From the NCBI GenBank assembly GCA_017436765.1, contig JAFSCM010000012.1:1-32900 (forward strand): DNA of 32,900 nt. Direction: 5' to 3'. The notes beneath the pieces were generated by a model that was given only the letters and a program-made list of their open reading frames with translations, was not told the DNA's origin and did no database searches. Numbering within the stretch: the stretch's first letter is position 1; every line of letters starts with the position of its first letter. Positions 7,504 to 17,037 of this stretch are shown here, piece after piece. This DNA comes from Oscillospiraceae bacterium. Its GTDB lineage: Bacteria > Bacillota > Clostridia > Oscillospirales > Ruminococcaceae. Made by a program: the position numbers and the translations under genes.

Positions 7504-8676
7504 ATGACAGAACTTGAACTTAAATACGGTTGTAACCCTAACCAGAAACCTTCCCGTATCTTTATGAAAGAAGGTCAGCTTCCAATCGAAGTGCTCAACG
7601 GCCGTCCGGGTTACATTAACTTTATGGACGCTCTCAACGGCTGGCAGCTTGTAAAAGAACTCAAGGCTGCAACAGGCCTGCCTGCAGCAACAAGCTTCAA
7701 ACATGTTAGCCCTGCAGGTGCTGCAGTAGCACAGCCGCTTACAGATACACTCAAGAAAATCTATTTTGTTGAAGGTATGGAACTTACACCGCTTGCATCT
7801 GCATACGCAAGAGCACGCGGCGCAGACAGAATGTCTTCCTTCGGCGACTTTATCGCTCTCAGCGACATCTGCGATGCTGCAACAGCAAAAATCATCGCAA
7901 AAGAAGTTTCCGACGGCGTTATTGCTCCCGGTTACACAGACGAAGCACTTGAAATTCTCAAGGGCAAACGCAAAGGCGGCTACAATGTAATCAAAATCGA
8001 CGAAAATTACGTTCCTGCACCGGTGGAAACAAAGGATATCTTCGGCATCACATTTGAACAGGGCAGAAACGAACTCAAAATCGACAAAGAATATTTCAAC
8101 AACATCGTAACAGCAAACAAGGATCTTACAGACGCTGCAAAACGCGACCTTGCAATTGCAATGATTACACTCAAATACACACAGTCCAACTCTGTATGCT
8201 ATGTAAAGGACGGCCAGGCAATCGGTATCGGTGCAGGTCAGCAGTCCCGCGTACATTGCACACGCCTTGCAGGTCAGAAAGCAGACAACTGGTGGATGCG
8301 TCAGCACGAAAAAGTGCTGGGTCTCCAGTTTGTTGAAGGCATCAGCCGTGCAAACCGTGACAACGCAATCGATGTTTACATCGGCGATGAATGTGACGAT
8401 GTTCTCCGTGACGGCACATGGGAAACAATCTTTGCAGTAAAACCTGAAAAACTTACAGCAGAAGAAAAACGCGCATGGCTTGACCAGATGAGCGGTGTTG
8501 CTCTCGGTTCCGACGCATTCTTCCCATTCGGCGACAACATCGAAAGAGCTAAAAAATCCGGCGTTCAGTACATTGCTGAACCGGGCGGCTCCATCCGTGA
8601 TGACCAGGTTATCGAAACCTGCGACAAATACAATATGGTTATGAGCTTTACAGGCATCAGACTGTTCCACCATTAA
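7504..8676 (+). CDS. Stand-alone AICAR transformylase (PurH C-terminal-type domain)
   Basis: The product is 390 residues and corresponds to the formyltransferase half of PurH only; normal PurH is about 510-530 and begins with a cyclohydrolase domain that is absent here. The catalytic Lys66-His67 pair lies in SFKHVSPAG. The central NSVCYVKDGQAIGIGAGQQS and the C-terminal SDAFFPF, EPGGSIRDD and GIRLFHH motifs are all present. It formylates AICAR with 10-formyl-THF, and the PurO-like neighbour would finish IMP. AAGGAG lies 6 nt before the ATG. This domain is sometimes called PurV; I leave the symbol empty because usage varies. Confidence 0.93.
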   Translation: MTELELKYGCNPNQKPSRIFMKEGQLPIEVLNGRPGYINFMDALNGWQLVKELKAATGLPAATSFKHVSPAGAAVAQPLTDTLKKIYFVEGMELTPLASAYARARGADRMSSFGDFIALSDICDAATAKIIAKEVSDGVIAPGYTDEALEILKGKRKGGYNVIKIDENYVPAPVETKDIFGITFEQGRNELKIDKEYFNNIVTANKDLTDAAKRDLAIAMITLKYTQSNSVCYVKDGQAIGIGAGQQSRVHCTRLAGQKADNWWMRQHEKVLGLQFVEGISRANRDNAIDVYIGDECDDVLRDGTWETIFAVKPEKLTAEEKRAWLDQMSGVALGSDAFFPFGDNIERAKKSGVQYIAEPGGSIRDDQVIETCDKYNMVMSFTGIRLFHH

Positions 8677-8683
8677 TATAAAT

Positions 8684-8880
8684 GTCCTTTTGGCGCCAAA
8701 AGGACCAAAAGCGCCGCTGATTGCGACGCAGCGGACCCACGCCAAAAGGAACCCGGCACGCTAACCTGCGCACATACGCTTCGCTTCGCGCAGGCCCGGA
8801 CAGTTGCAGGCAACTGTCTTCAGACGCCAGCCGGATATCAATATAAGGGGGCACGGCCCCCTGAACAACCCCCTTAAAAC
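8684..8880. repeat. Palindrome-rich insert inside the purine operon
   Basis: The 244-bp gap between the transformylase gene and purD holds several perfect inverted repeats: a 22-bp palindrome at 8684-8705 (arms GTCCTTTTGGC), CCTGCGC (8765-8771) with GCGCAGG (8788-8794), GACAGTTGC (8799-8807) with GCAACTGTC (8810-8818), and GGGGGC (8847-8852) with GCCCCC (8856-8861). GCCAAAAGGA recurs at 8741-8750. No T run follows any of them, so they are not clear terminators. Other gaps in this operon are 1 to 55 bp. Confidence 0.75.
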
Positions 8881-8920
8881 CCTCAGGTACTATCCTTAAA
8901 TTATATCAAGGAGAAAATTT

Positions 8921-10183
8921 ATGAAAATTTTAGTTGTTGGCGGCGGCGGCAGAGAACACGCAACCGTTAAAAGCCTTGCAAAAGAAGGCCGTGAACTCTT
9001 CTGCGCACCGGGCAACGCAGGTATCGCAAACCTTGCAACCTGTGTTGACATCAAAACAAACGATGTTGAAGGCATTGTAAAATTTGCTGTTGAAAACAAA
9101 ATTGACCTTGCAGTAGTAAGCCAGGACGAACCTCTGGTTCTCGGTATGGTTGATGCTCTTCAGGCAGCAGGCATCCGTGCATTTGGTCCTAACAAGGCAG
9201 CTGCTATCATTGAAGGCAGCAAGGCTTTCTCCAAAGACCTTATGAAAAAATACAATATCCCTACTGCTGCATACGAAAAATTCACAGAAGTTGAACCTGC
9301 AATCGCATATCTCCAGGCACAGAACAGCTATCCTGCAGTTATCAAGGCAAGCGGTCTTGCACTGGGCAAAGGCGTTATCATTGCAGAAAACTTTGAGGAC
9401 GCAAAAGAAGCTGTTATCGAAATGCTGGAAGGCGGTAAGTTCGGCGAAAGCGGCAGCGAAATTGTTATCGAAGAATTCCTCACAGGTACAGAAGTTTCCG
9501 TTCTTGCATTCACAGACGGCAAATGCGTTAAACCTATGATTTCTTCCAAAGACCACAAACGCGCATTTGACGGTGACAAAGGTCTCAACACAGGCGGTAT
9601 GGGCGTTATCGCACCAAACCCTGTTTACACAAAGGAAGTTGAAGCAATCGCTTTTGAAAAAATCTTCATCCCTACAATGAATGCCATGAACGCTGAAGGC
9701 AGAACATTCAAAGGTGTTCTCTACTTCGGTCTCATCATCACAGAACAGGGCCCTAAAGTTATCGAATACAACTGCCGTCTGGGCGACCCTGAAGCACAGG
9801 TTTGTCTCTCCCTTCTCGAAACAGACCTGCTTGAAATTATGAATGCTGTTATCGACGGCAATCTGAGTGAAGTTGAATTCTCCAACAAGGAAGGCGGCGC
9901 AATCGTTGTTATGATGTGCTCCGGCGGCTATCCTGAAGCTTATGCAAAAGGCAAGGAAATCACAGGTCTTAAAGCAGACGGCCAGAATGACAGCTTCCAC
10001 TACATCTTCCACAGCGGCACAGCTATGAAGGACGGCAAATATCTTTCCAACGGCGGCCGTGTACTGGGCTTTGTATGCCTTGGCGATGATGTAAAGGACG
10101 CACAGGACAAGGTTTATGCAAACATCGATAAAGTTGGTTTTGAAAACAGCTTCTACCGTCACGATATAGGAGGTAAGAGATAA
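8921..10183 (+). CDS. purD: Phosphoribosylamine-glycine ligase (PurD)
   Basis: The product is 420 residues, the usual length. It joins glycine to phosphoribosylamine with ATP. The N-terminus reads VVGGGGREHA (5-14), followed by the ATP-grasp fold with LNTGGMGVIAP and EYNCRLGDPEAQ (about 280-292), which holds the metal ligands. AAGGAG lies before the ATG. The stop overlaps the purL start by one base. Confidence 0.97.
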   Translation: MKILVVGGGGREHATVKSLAKEGRELFCAPGNAGIANLATCVDIKTNDVEGIVKFAVENKIDLAVVSQDEPLVLGMVDALQAAGIRAFGPNKAAAIIEGSKAFSKDLMKKYNIPTAAYEKFTEVEPAIAYLQAQNSYPAVIKASGLALGKGVIIAENFEDAKEAVIEMLEGGKFGESGSEIVIEEFLTGTEVSVLAFTDGKCVKPMISSKDHKRAFDGDKGLNTGGMGVIAPNPVYTKEVEAIAFEKIFIPTMNAMNAEGRTFKGVLYFGLIITEQGPKVIEYNCRLGDPEAQVCLSLLETDLLEIMNAVIDGNLSEVEFSNKEGGAIVVMMCSGGYPEAYAKGKEITGLKADGQNDSFHYIFHSGTAMKDGKYLSNGGRVLGFVCLGDDVKDAQDKVYANIDKVGFENSFYRHDIGGKR

Positions 10184-13100
10184 TGGTATATCGTGTTTAT
10201 GTTTCCAAAAAAGAAGGCTATAACAACGAAGACAAGGGTGTGCTGGCTGATCTGCGCAACAACCTTGGTATCACAAGCGTTAAAAAGGTAAAAATCTTCA
10301 ACCGCTACGATGTTGAAAATATCGAAAAGGATGTTTTTGACAGTGCAGTAAAAAGCATCTTCTCCGAAATGCAGGTTGACGATACATTCGATAAAATCAA
10401 ACTTACAGACAGAACATTTGCAGTGGAACTTCTCCCAGGTCAGTTTGACCAGCGCGCAGACAGCGCCCAGCAGTGTGTACAGTTTGTAACAGCAGGTATC
10501 CGCCCGACAGTTAAATATGCAAAAGTGTACAAGCTTACAGGTGATATCTCTGCAGAAGAATTCGAAAAAATCAAGAAATATCTTATCAATCCGGTGGAAA
10601 GCCGTGAAGCTTCCATGGAAAAACCAAAAACATTGGTTGAAGTATATCCTGTTCCTGAAAAAACACCTGTTTTTGAAGGTTTCATCGATATGACAGAAGC
10701 TGATTTTGAAGGTTTCGTAAAGGAAAACGGTCTTGCTATGGACGCAGATGACCTTGCATACTGCCACGACTACTTCAAAAACACAGAAAAGAGAAACCCT
10801 ACTCTCACAGAAATCAAGATGATCGATACATACTGGTCCGACCACTGCCGTCATACAACATTTATGACACAGCTGAATGATATCGTTATCGAAGATGAAA
10901 ATATCAAGGCAAGCTGGGAAAAATATCTGGATATCAAAAACCAGCTTTACCCTGCAGGCAACCGCCCTGTAACACTGATGGACCTTGCAACAATCGGTGC
11001 AAAATATCTCAAACGCACAGGCAGACTGAAAAACCTTGACGAAAGCGAAGAAATCAATGCCTGCAGCGTAAAAATTGATGTGGACATCGACGGCAAAAAA
11101 GAAAAATGGCTGCTGATGTTCAAAAACGAAACACACAACCACCCTACAGAAATCGAACCGTTCGGCGGTGCTGCAACCTGTCTCGGCGGTGCAATCCGTG
11201 ACCCGCTCTCCGGCAGAAGCTATGTTTATCAGGCTATGAGATTTACAGGTGCAGCTGACCCTACAGTTCCTGTAAGCGAAACAATCGAAGGCAAACTGCC
11301 ACAGATTAAAATCTGTCAGACAGCTGCAAGCGGCTATGCTTCCTACGGCAACCAGATTGGTCTTGCTGCAGGTCATATCGAAGAATGCTACCACCCTGGC
11401 TTTATGGCAAAAAGAATGGAAGTTGGCGCTGTTGTAGGTGCTGCTCCTGCTAAAAATGTTGTGAGAAAAACACCTGAAAACACAGATGTTATCATCCTTC
11501 TGGGCGGTGCAACAGGCCGTGACGGCTGCGGCGGTGCAACAGGCTCCTCCAAAGCACACGATGTATCCTCCCTTACAGAATGCGGTGCTGAAGTTCAGAA
11601 AGGCAACGCACCTGAAGAAAGAAAAATCCAGCGTCTGTTCCGTGACGGTTCCGTTACAAGAATGATCAAACGCTGCAACGACTTCGGTGCAGGCGGTGTT
11701 TCCGTTGCTATCGGCGAACTTGCAGACAGCCTCCTTATCAACCTTGATATGGTGCCTAAAAAATACGAAGGCCTTACAGCAACAGAACTGGCAATCAGCG
11801 AAAGCCAGGAACGTATGGCCTGCGTAGTGGCAGCAAAAGATGCAAACAAATTTATCAAGGCAGCTTCCAAAGAAAACCTCTCTGCAGTTATCGTTGCAGA
11901 AGTTACAGATACAAACCGTCTCCAGATGCTCAGCGAAGGCGAAATGATTGTTGACCTTGACCGCAACTTCCTCAACAGCGCAGGCGCAACAAAATATGCA
12001 CAGGCAACAATCACAAAACAGGGCCTCAGCGAAGAACCAATCACAGAAGATGTATACACAAAATGGGAAAAAATGGTTTCTGACCTTAATGTTTGTTCCC
12101 AGCGCGGTCTTGTTGAACGCTTTGACGCAACAGTTGGCGGCGGTACAGTGCTTATGCCTTTCGGCGGTGCAAGACAGCTTACACCTGCACAGGCTATGGC
12201 TGCTCTCATCAACAGCCCTAAAGGCGAAGTTAACACAGCTTCCATCCTGGCACACGGCTTTGACCCATACCTTGCAACACAGAGCCCATACTACTCTGCA
12301 TACTATGCAGTAATCCACTCTGCAGCAAAACTTGTTGCAGCAGGCGGCGATATCGGCAAAGCATGGATGAGCTTCCAGGAATACTTTGAAAGACTCCGCA
12401 AGGAACCAACACGCTGGGGCAAACCACTTGCAGCACTTCTCGGCGGTCTTGAAGCACAGCTTGCTCTTGGCATCGGTGCAATCGGCGGTAAAGACAGTAT
12501 GTCCGGCTCCTTCGAATCCATCGACGTACCACCATCACTTATCTCCTTTGCCTGCGGCGTTGCAGATGCAGACAACGTAATCTCTCCTGAATTCAAGGCT
12601 GTTGGCACATCCGTATACCTTGTAGAACCTAAAAAAGCAGAAAACGGCCTCTACGATGAAGAAAGCCTTGTAAAAACATATAAAGCTCTCCAGAAAGCAA
12701 TCAAAGAAAAACGCGTTATCTCTGCATGGGCAATCGGCTTTGGCGGTATTGCAGAAGCTGTTACAAAGATGGCATTCGGTAATGCAATCGGCGTAAAACT
12801 TGATTCCAGACTTACAGCAGAAGAACTGTTCAGCAAAAAATACGGTGCATTTGTGGTTGAAACAGACGGTCTTCTCCGCTTCGGCAAGAAAATCGGTACA
12901 ACAATCGACAAATACGCAATCATCTACAACCGCAGAAACATCAAGCTCGACAAGCTGGAAAAAGCATGGGAAGCAAAACTTGAACCTGTATACCCAAGCA
13001 ATACAGTACTTCAGCCTGCAAAACCGGTGGAAAATATCTGCTACGACTTCAAGGGCACAAGACCTTCTCCGCTTATCAAAACAGCATCTCCAAAGGTTAT

Positions 13101-13887
13101 CATCCCTGTATTCCCTGGCACAAACTGCGAATACGATGTAGCAAGAGCATTTGACCGTGCAGGTGCAGACACAGAAATCTTTGTTGTGCGCAACAGAAAA
13201 CCTGAAGAAGTTATGCAGTCTGCAAAAGACCTTGCAAAACTTATCAAGACAGCAAATATTCTTGCAATCCCTGGCGGCTTCTCCGGCGGTGACGAACCGG
13301 ACGGTTCTGCTAAATTCATCATCTCCCTTATGAGAAACCCACTTGTTGCCCAGCAGATTCACGAACTGCTTAACAACCGTGACGGTCTTATGACAGGTAT
13401 CTGCAACGGCTTCCAGGCTCTTGTAAAACTTGGTCTTGTACCATACGGCGAAATCGTTGCTCCAAGTGCTGATATCCCGACACTTACATTCAACTCCATC
13501 GCCCGTCACCAGTCCCGTCTTACACATACACGCGTGGCATCCAACAAGTCTCCTTGGCTTATGTACCACGAAGTTGGCGACTGTGTAACAGCAGCAACAA
13601 GCCACGGCGAAGGCAGATTTATCGCTCCGCAGGAAGTTATCGACCAGCTTATCGCAAACGGTCAGGTTGCAACACAGTATGTTGATCTCAGCGGCAACGC
13701 AACAAGCGACATTATGTTCAACCCTAACAACTCCATGATGGCTATTGAAGGTATCACAAGCCCGGACGGCCGTGTGTTCGGTAAAATGCTCCACGACGAA
13801 AGATGGTGCAGCCGCAACTACAAGAACGTTCCTAACTCCCGTGGTCTTGAAATGTTCCGTGGTGCTGTTGATTACTTTAAAAAGTAA
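10183..13887 (+). CDS. purL: Phosphoribosylformylglycinamidine synthase, single-chain (PurL)
   Basis: The product is 1234 residues, close to the single-chain clostridial form and shorter than the roughly 1300 of proteobacteria. It converts FGAR to FGAM using glutamine and ATP. Order: a PurS-like N-terminus, a linker with SDHCRHTTF (about 218-226), two AIR-synthase-like halves with FKNETHNHPTEIEPFGG, and a C-terminal glutaminase domain from about residue 965. In that domain Cys1074 (GICNGFQ) and His1141 (SHGEGRF) are the catalytic pair. AGGAGGT lies 8 nt before the ATG, inside the end of purD. It is the last gene of the operon. Because glutaminase is built in, separate purQ and purS are not needed. 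Confidence 0.97.
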   Translation: MVYRVYVSKKEGYNNEDKGVLADLRNNLGITSVKKVKIFNRYDVENIEKDVFDSAVKSIFSEMQVDDTFDKIKLTDRTFAVELLPGQFDQRADSAQQCVQFVTAGIRPTVKYAKVYKLTGDISAEEFEKIKKYLINPVESREASMEKPKTLVEVYPVPEKTPVFEGFIDMTEADFEGFVKENGLAMDADDLAYCHDYFKNTEKRNPTLTEIKMIDTYWSDHCRHTTFMTQLNDIVIEDENIKASWEKYLDIKNQLYPAGNRPVTLMDLATIGAKYLKRTGRLKNLDESEEINACSVKIDVDIDGKKEKWLLMFKNETHNHPTEIEPFGGAATCLGGAIRDPLSGRSYVYQAMRFTGAADPTVPVSETIEGKLPQIKICQTAASGYASYGNQIGLAAGHIEECYHPGFMAKRMEVGAVVGAAPAKNVVRKTPENTDVIILLGGATGRDGCGGATGSSKAHDVSSLTECGAEVQKGNAPEERKIQRLFRDGSVTRMIKRCNDFGAGGVSVAIGELADSLLINLDMVPKKYEGLTATELAISESQERMACVVAAKDANKFIKAASKENLSAVIVAEVTDTNRLQMLSEGEMIVDLDRNFLNSAGATKYAQATITKQGLSEEPITEDVYTKWEKMVSDLNVCSQRGLVERFDATVGGGTVLMPFGGARQLTPAQAMAALINSPKGEVNTASILAHGFDPYLATQSPYYSAYYAVIHSAAKLVAAGGDIGKAWMSFQEYFERLRKEPTRWGKPLAALLGGLEAQLALGIGAIGGKDSMSGSFESIDVPPSLISFACGVADADNVISPEFKAVGTSVYLVEPKKAENGLYDEESLVKTYKALQKAIKEKRVISAWAIGFGGIAEAVTKMAFGNAIGVKLDSRLTAEELFSKKYGAFVVETDGLLRFGKKIGTTIDKYAIIYNRRNIKLDKLEKAWEAKLEPVYPSNTVLQPAKPVENICYDFKGTRPSPLIKTASPKVIIPVFPGTNCEYDVARAFDRAGADTEIFVVRNRKPEEVMQSAKDLAKLIKTANILAIPGGFSGGDEPDGSAKFIISLMRNPLVAQQIHELLNNRDGLMTGICNGFQALVKLGLVPYGEIVAPSADIPTLTFNSIARHQSRLTHTRVASNKSPWLMYHEVGDCVTAATSHGEGRFIAPQEVIDQLIANGQVATQYVDLSGNATSDIMFNPNNSMMAIEGITSPDGRVFGKMLHDERWCSRNYKNVPNSRGLEMFRGAVDYFKK

Positions 13888-13907
13888 TGTCTGACTGAAT
13901 ATACTTT

Positions 13908-13942
13908 AAAAATCTCTCTCTGTTTCCAGGGAGAGATTTTTT
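13908..13942 (+). terminator. Terminator of the purine operon
   Basis: AAAAATCTCTC (13908-13918) pairs with GAGAGATTTTTT, which ends in a T run to 13942. The loop holds TCTGTTTCCAGG. It lies 20 bp after the purL stop. Confidence 0.9.
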
Positions 13943-13993
13943 GTGTGTATAAAAGGGAATATGTGTTAAATGTATTGTTCAAACCTGTCTTTG

Positions 13994-14022
13994 TTGATTT
14001 TTAAACAGCGATATGTTACAAT
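13994..14022 (+). promoter_or_regulatory. Promoter of the glycosyltransferase operon
   Basis: TTGATT (13994-13999) and TACAAT (14017-14022) are 17 bp apart. Start of transcription near 14029 would give a leader of about 50 nt before the ATG at 14080, and rules out the in-frame TTG at 14026. Confidence 0.75.
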
Positions 14023-14079
14023 AAATTGAATAATTATGTACGCGATATCTGCATACGGCAGATGTCAAAAGGTGAAGCT

Positions 14080-15198
14080 ATGGGCGAAAACAGAAACGTA
14101 CAACTGAATAACAGCGAACCTGTCAGAATTCTGCACTGTGTTGCAGGCATCAGCCGCGGCGGTTATGAAACATATATTATGAATCTCTACCGCAACATAG
14201 ACAGAACAAAGGTACAGTTTGACTTTCTGTACAGCTTCGGCGGCGTATACAGAAAAGAAATTCTGGAGATGGGCGGCAGAATCTACAAGATACCGTTCAT
14301 TACAGAAAAAGGTCCTTTTGCATACACAGCAGCGGTGAGAAAGTTCTTTAAGGAACATCCTGAATACAAGATTGTCCACTCCCACATGGACAAGTTTTCG
14401 GGTCTCATAATGCGCGAGGCAAAACGGGCAGGTGTTCCTGTCAGAATTTCCCACAGCCACAGCGTTGCAAATGCAGGGCTGTTTATCTACCGTGTGGTTA
14501 AAAACTTCTACGGCACAATGATAAAACCAAACTGCAACTACCGCTTTGCCTGCAGCAAGGAAGCGGGCGAATGGCTGTTCGGCAAGGGCAGGGATGATGT
14601 TATGGTGGTTAAAAACGGCATCAATCTGGCAAAATTTACCCCGGAAGATACAAGGAACAGAGAAAAATTTGTCATCAGCTGTGTGGGCCGTCTTGCACCT
14701 GAAAAGAACCACACCTTCCTGCTGGATGTCTTCAGCGAAGTTTATAAAAAGAAACCGGAAGCCCGTCTTGTTCTTGCCGGCACAGGCACAGAACAGCAGG
14801 CGCTGGAAAAGAAAGCCGAAACTCTCGGCATAAAGGATGCAGTTGAATTTATGGGCGACTGCGACAGCGTTTACGAACTGCTGCACAGAAGTGATGTAAT
14901 GTGTCTGCCAAGTCTCTTTGAAGGTCTTGGTATCGTGTTTATCGAGGCACAGGCCTGCGGCGTAAAATGTGTTGCCAGCGACAGGGTGCCTACAGAAGCA
15001 AAGGTAAGCGATGATATCATCTTCCTGCCTCTTGAAAAAGGCGCAGAATACTGGGCACAGCAGATTCTTGCACTGGATACAGAAACAAAAAGCGACAACC
15101 ACCTGGGTATCCGTCAGCGCGGATACGACATAGGTGAAGTAAGCGCAAAACTGCAACAATTTTATATTGAAAAATATTCAGCTTGTGGAGATAAGTAA
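14080..15198 (+). CDS. Glycosyltransferase family 4 (GT-B)
   Basis: The product is 372 residues from the ATG at 14080, which follows AAAGGTG; the longer frame to 14026 starts with TTG at the expected transcription start. The N-terminal half has HCVAGISRGGYETYIMNLYR, a typical GT4 acceptor-side loop. The C-terminal half has a VGRLAPEKNH stretch and FEGLGIVFIEAQACG, the E-x7-E sugar-nucleotide motif. It likely adds a sugar to a lipid-linked surface glycan at the inner face of the membrane. Sugar and acceptor cannot be read from the sequence. The stop overlaps the next ATG by one base. Confidence 0.88.
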   Translation: MGENRNVQLNNSEPVRILHCVAGISRGGYETYIMNLYRNIDRTKVQFDFLYSFGGVYRKEILEMGGRIYKIPFITEKGPFAYTAAVRKFFKEHPEYKIVHSHMDKFSGLIMREAKRAGVPVRISHSHSVANAGLFIYRVVKNFYGTMIKPNCNYRFACSKEAGEWLFGKGRDDVMVVKNGINLAKFTPEDTRNREKFVISCVGRLAPEKNHTFLLDVFSEVYKKKPEARLVLAGTGTEQQALEKKAETLGIKDAVEFMGDCDSVYELLHRSDVMCLPSLFEGLGIVFIEAQACGVKCVASDRVPTEAKVSDDIIFLPLEKGAEYWAQQILALDTETKSDNHLGIRQRGYDIGEVSAKLQQFYIEKYSACGDK

Positions 15199-15983
15199 TG
15201 ATTACTGTTTTTACACCAACTTACAACAGGGCTAATCTGCTGCCTGATTTATACGACAGTCTGAAAAGACAGACCTGCAAAGATTTTGAGTGGGTTATCG
15301 TTGATGACGGCAGTACAGATGATACCGGAAAATTGGTGAACGGTTGGCTCTCACAGGCTGATTTTTCTATTTGTTATACAAAAAAGGAAAACGGCGGCAA
15401 ACAGCGTGCAGTAAACCTTGGCCTTCAGCTGGCAAAGGGAGAATACTTTTTTATTGTGGACAGCGATGATGTTCTCACCGACAATGCCATAGAAACCGCA
15501 GTTAAATGGATTGACACCATAAAGGCGAAGGAAAACTTCGGCGGCGTTGCAGGGCTCAAAGGCTATAAGGACGGCAGCGCTATAGGCTCCAGCTTTGAGG
15601 GTGAATATATCGATGCCACAACGCTGGAAAGACCAAAATACAATATTACGGGGGACAAGGCGGAAATTTTTTCCACAGAAGTGCTGCGGAAATTCCCTTT
15701 CCCTGAATTTGACGGAGAAAAGTTTGTGCCTGAAGCTCTGGTTTATAACCGCATCGCAAGGGCAGGCTATAAGCTGCGCTGGTTCAACGGGGTTATATAC
15801 ATTGCGGACTATCTGCCCGACGGTTACAGCGCCAATACAGACAGACTGCTTATGGCTAACTGGAAAGGCTACAGCCTTTATGTAAAGGAAGTTATGTCAT
15901 CATCTATGGCATTTAAAAACAAGGTTCTCATCGGCGGTGCCTGGTGTCTGAGAGGAGTCAAGAGAATATGCAGAAAGCATTAA
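15198..15983 (+). CDS. Glycosyltransferase family 2 (GT-A)
   Basis: The product is 261 residues. FTPTYNRANLLPDLYDSLKR opens the domain, followed by VIVDDGSTDDT (about 34-44) and the metal-binding FIVDSDDVL (about 90-98). GAGAT lies before the ATG, which overlaps the stop of the previous gene (TAATG). It belongs to the same surface-glycan operon. The C-terminus is basic and may touch the membrane; donor and acceptor are unknown. Confidence 0.9.
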   Translation: MITVFTPTYNRANLLPDLYDSLKRQTCKDFEWVIVDDGSTDDTGKLVNGWLSQADFSICYTKKENGGKQRAVNLGLQLAKGEYFFIVDSDDVLTDNAIETAVKWIDTIKAKENFGGVAGLKGYKDGSAIGSSFEGEYIDATTLERPKYNITGDKAEIFSTEVLRKFPFPEFDGEKFVPEALVYNRIARAGYKLRWFNGVIYIADYLPDGYSANTDRLLMANWKGYSLYVKEVMSSSMAFKNKVLIGGAWCLRGVKRICRKH

Positions 15984-17017
15984 ATCCTGTCCTCACCGTT
16001 GCGGTGGGGGTATACAATGCGGAAAAGTATATCCATCAGTGTATGGAATCGCTTCTGTCCCAGACATTTACCGACTATGAAATTTTACTGGTGGAAAGCG
16101 AAAGTCCCGACAACTGTGCCGCAATCTGTGCAGAATATGCCCGAAAATATCCCTTTGTCCGCTTTGTTCAGTGTGCAAATTCGGGGGATACGGCAAATCC
16201 CCGCAACACTGCCATAGCACAGGCAAAAGGTGAATATATAACCTTTATAGATGCAGATGACCTTGTGGATAAAGAAATGTATTCCACAATGATGGGCTGT
16301 ATGCAGAAGGACAATCTCGATGTGGTGTACTGCACCTGTTACAGATTTTTCAACGATGACCTTGAGACAAAAAGCACAAGGAACATAAAGGAAGTGTTCT
16401 GTCAGAACAGAGAAGAAATTATAAAGGATATGATACTTCCCCTTATGTCAAACCTTGAAGCAGGGTATGAGGTTACGGGCAGTATGTGCATGGCGGTCTA
16501 CCGCACGGATATTATAAGAGAGGGTTCTCTTGCCGTTATACAGCCTAAAATTGTATTCAACGAGGACAACTTCTTCAATATCCGCTACCTTGCCCTGTCA
16601 CAGCGGGCAAGGGCAATCAACAGGCCTTTCTATTTCTACCGCAGGAATATGGCCTCCATAACAAACACCATATACGAACACACAATACCTGCAATGAAGC
16701 GCTTTGCGGACGAAGCAGGCAAAGTGGCAAGGGAGCTTGGAATATCCGAAGAAGAAATTTCCCTGCGCAACAAAACCAGGTTTATGGTGTCCTTTTCGGC
16801 AGTGGTAAGAAAGATTTTTGACCAGAAACCGAGAAAAGAAGCAATAAAATATGTAAAAGACAAGGTGAAAGAGAACAGCATAGACCTTACCTATACAAAA
16901 AAGGAACTTTCCTGCGTGGAATTTCAGGTTAAACTGTTCTGGATACTTATGCGGTACGGCCTTTACACACCGCTTTATATGCTGGTAAAGGTATATTCAA
17001 AACTTATTTCAAGATAA
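15968..17017 (+). CDS. Glycosyltransferase family 2 (GT-A)
   Basis: The product is 349 residues from the ATG at 15968, preceded by AGGAG; the frame can be read back to a GTG at 15944 with no ribosome site. It overlaps the previous gene by 16 nt. LTVAVGVYNAEKYIHQCMES opens the GT-A fold, then ILLVESESPDN, and FIDADDLVD is the DXD motif. The C-terminal 100 residues are helical and basic with an amphipathic end (WILMRYGLYTPLYMLVKVYS) that may sit on the membrane. It acts in the same glycan pathway; specificity is unknown. Confidence 0.9.
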   Translation: MQKALNPVLTVAVGVYNAEKYIHQCMESLLSQTFTDYEILLVESESPDNCAAICAEYARKYPFVRFVQCANSGDTANPRNTAIAQAKGEYITFIDADDLVDKEMYSTMMGCMQKDNLDVVYCTCYRFFNDDLETKSTRNIKEVFCQNREEIIKDMILPLMSNLEAGYEVTGSMCMAVYRTDIIREGSLAVIQPKIVFNEDNFFNIRYLALSQRARAINRPFYFYRRNMASITNTIYEHTIPAMKRFADEAGKVARELGISEEEISLRNKTRFMVSFSAVVRKIFDQKPRKEAIKYVKDKVKENSIDLTYTKKELSCVEFQVKLFWILMRYGLYTPLYMLVKVYSKLISR

Positions 17018-17037
17018 AAAGGAAAGGAGAGGGCAGA

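Noticed and set aside
10159..12318. 719-codon minus-strand frame inside purL
   Set aside because: Cys/Phe-rich shadow of the strongly supported purL frame; codon bias of purL on the plus strand explains it.
14026..14079. Upstream extension of the first glycosyltransferase from a TTG
   Set aside because: The TTG lies at the predicted transcription start and has no ribosome site; the ATG at 14080 has AAAGGTG.
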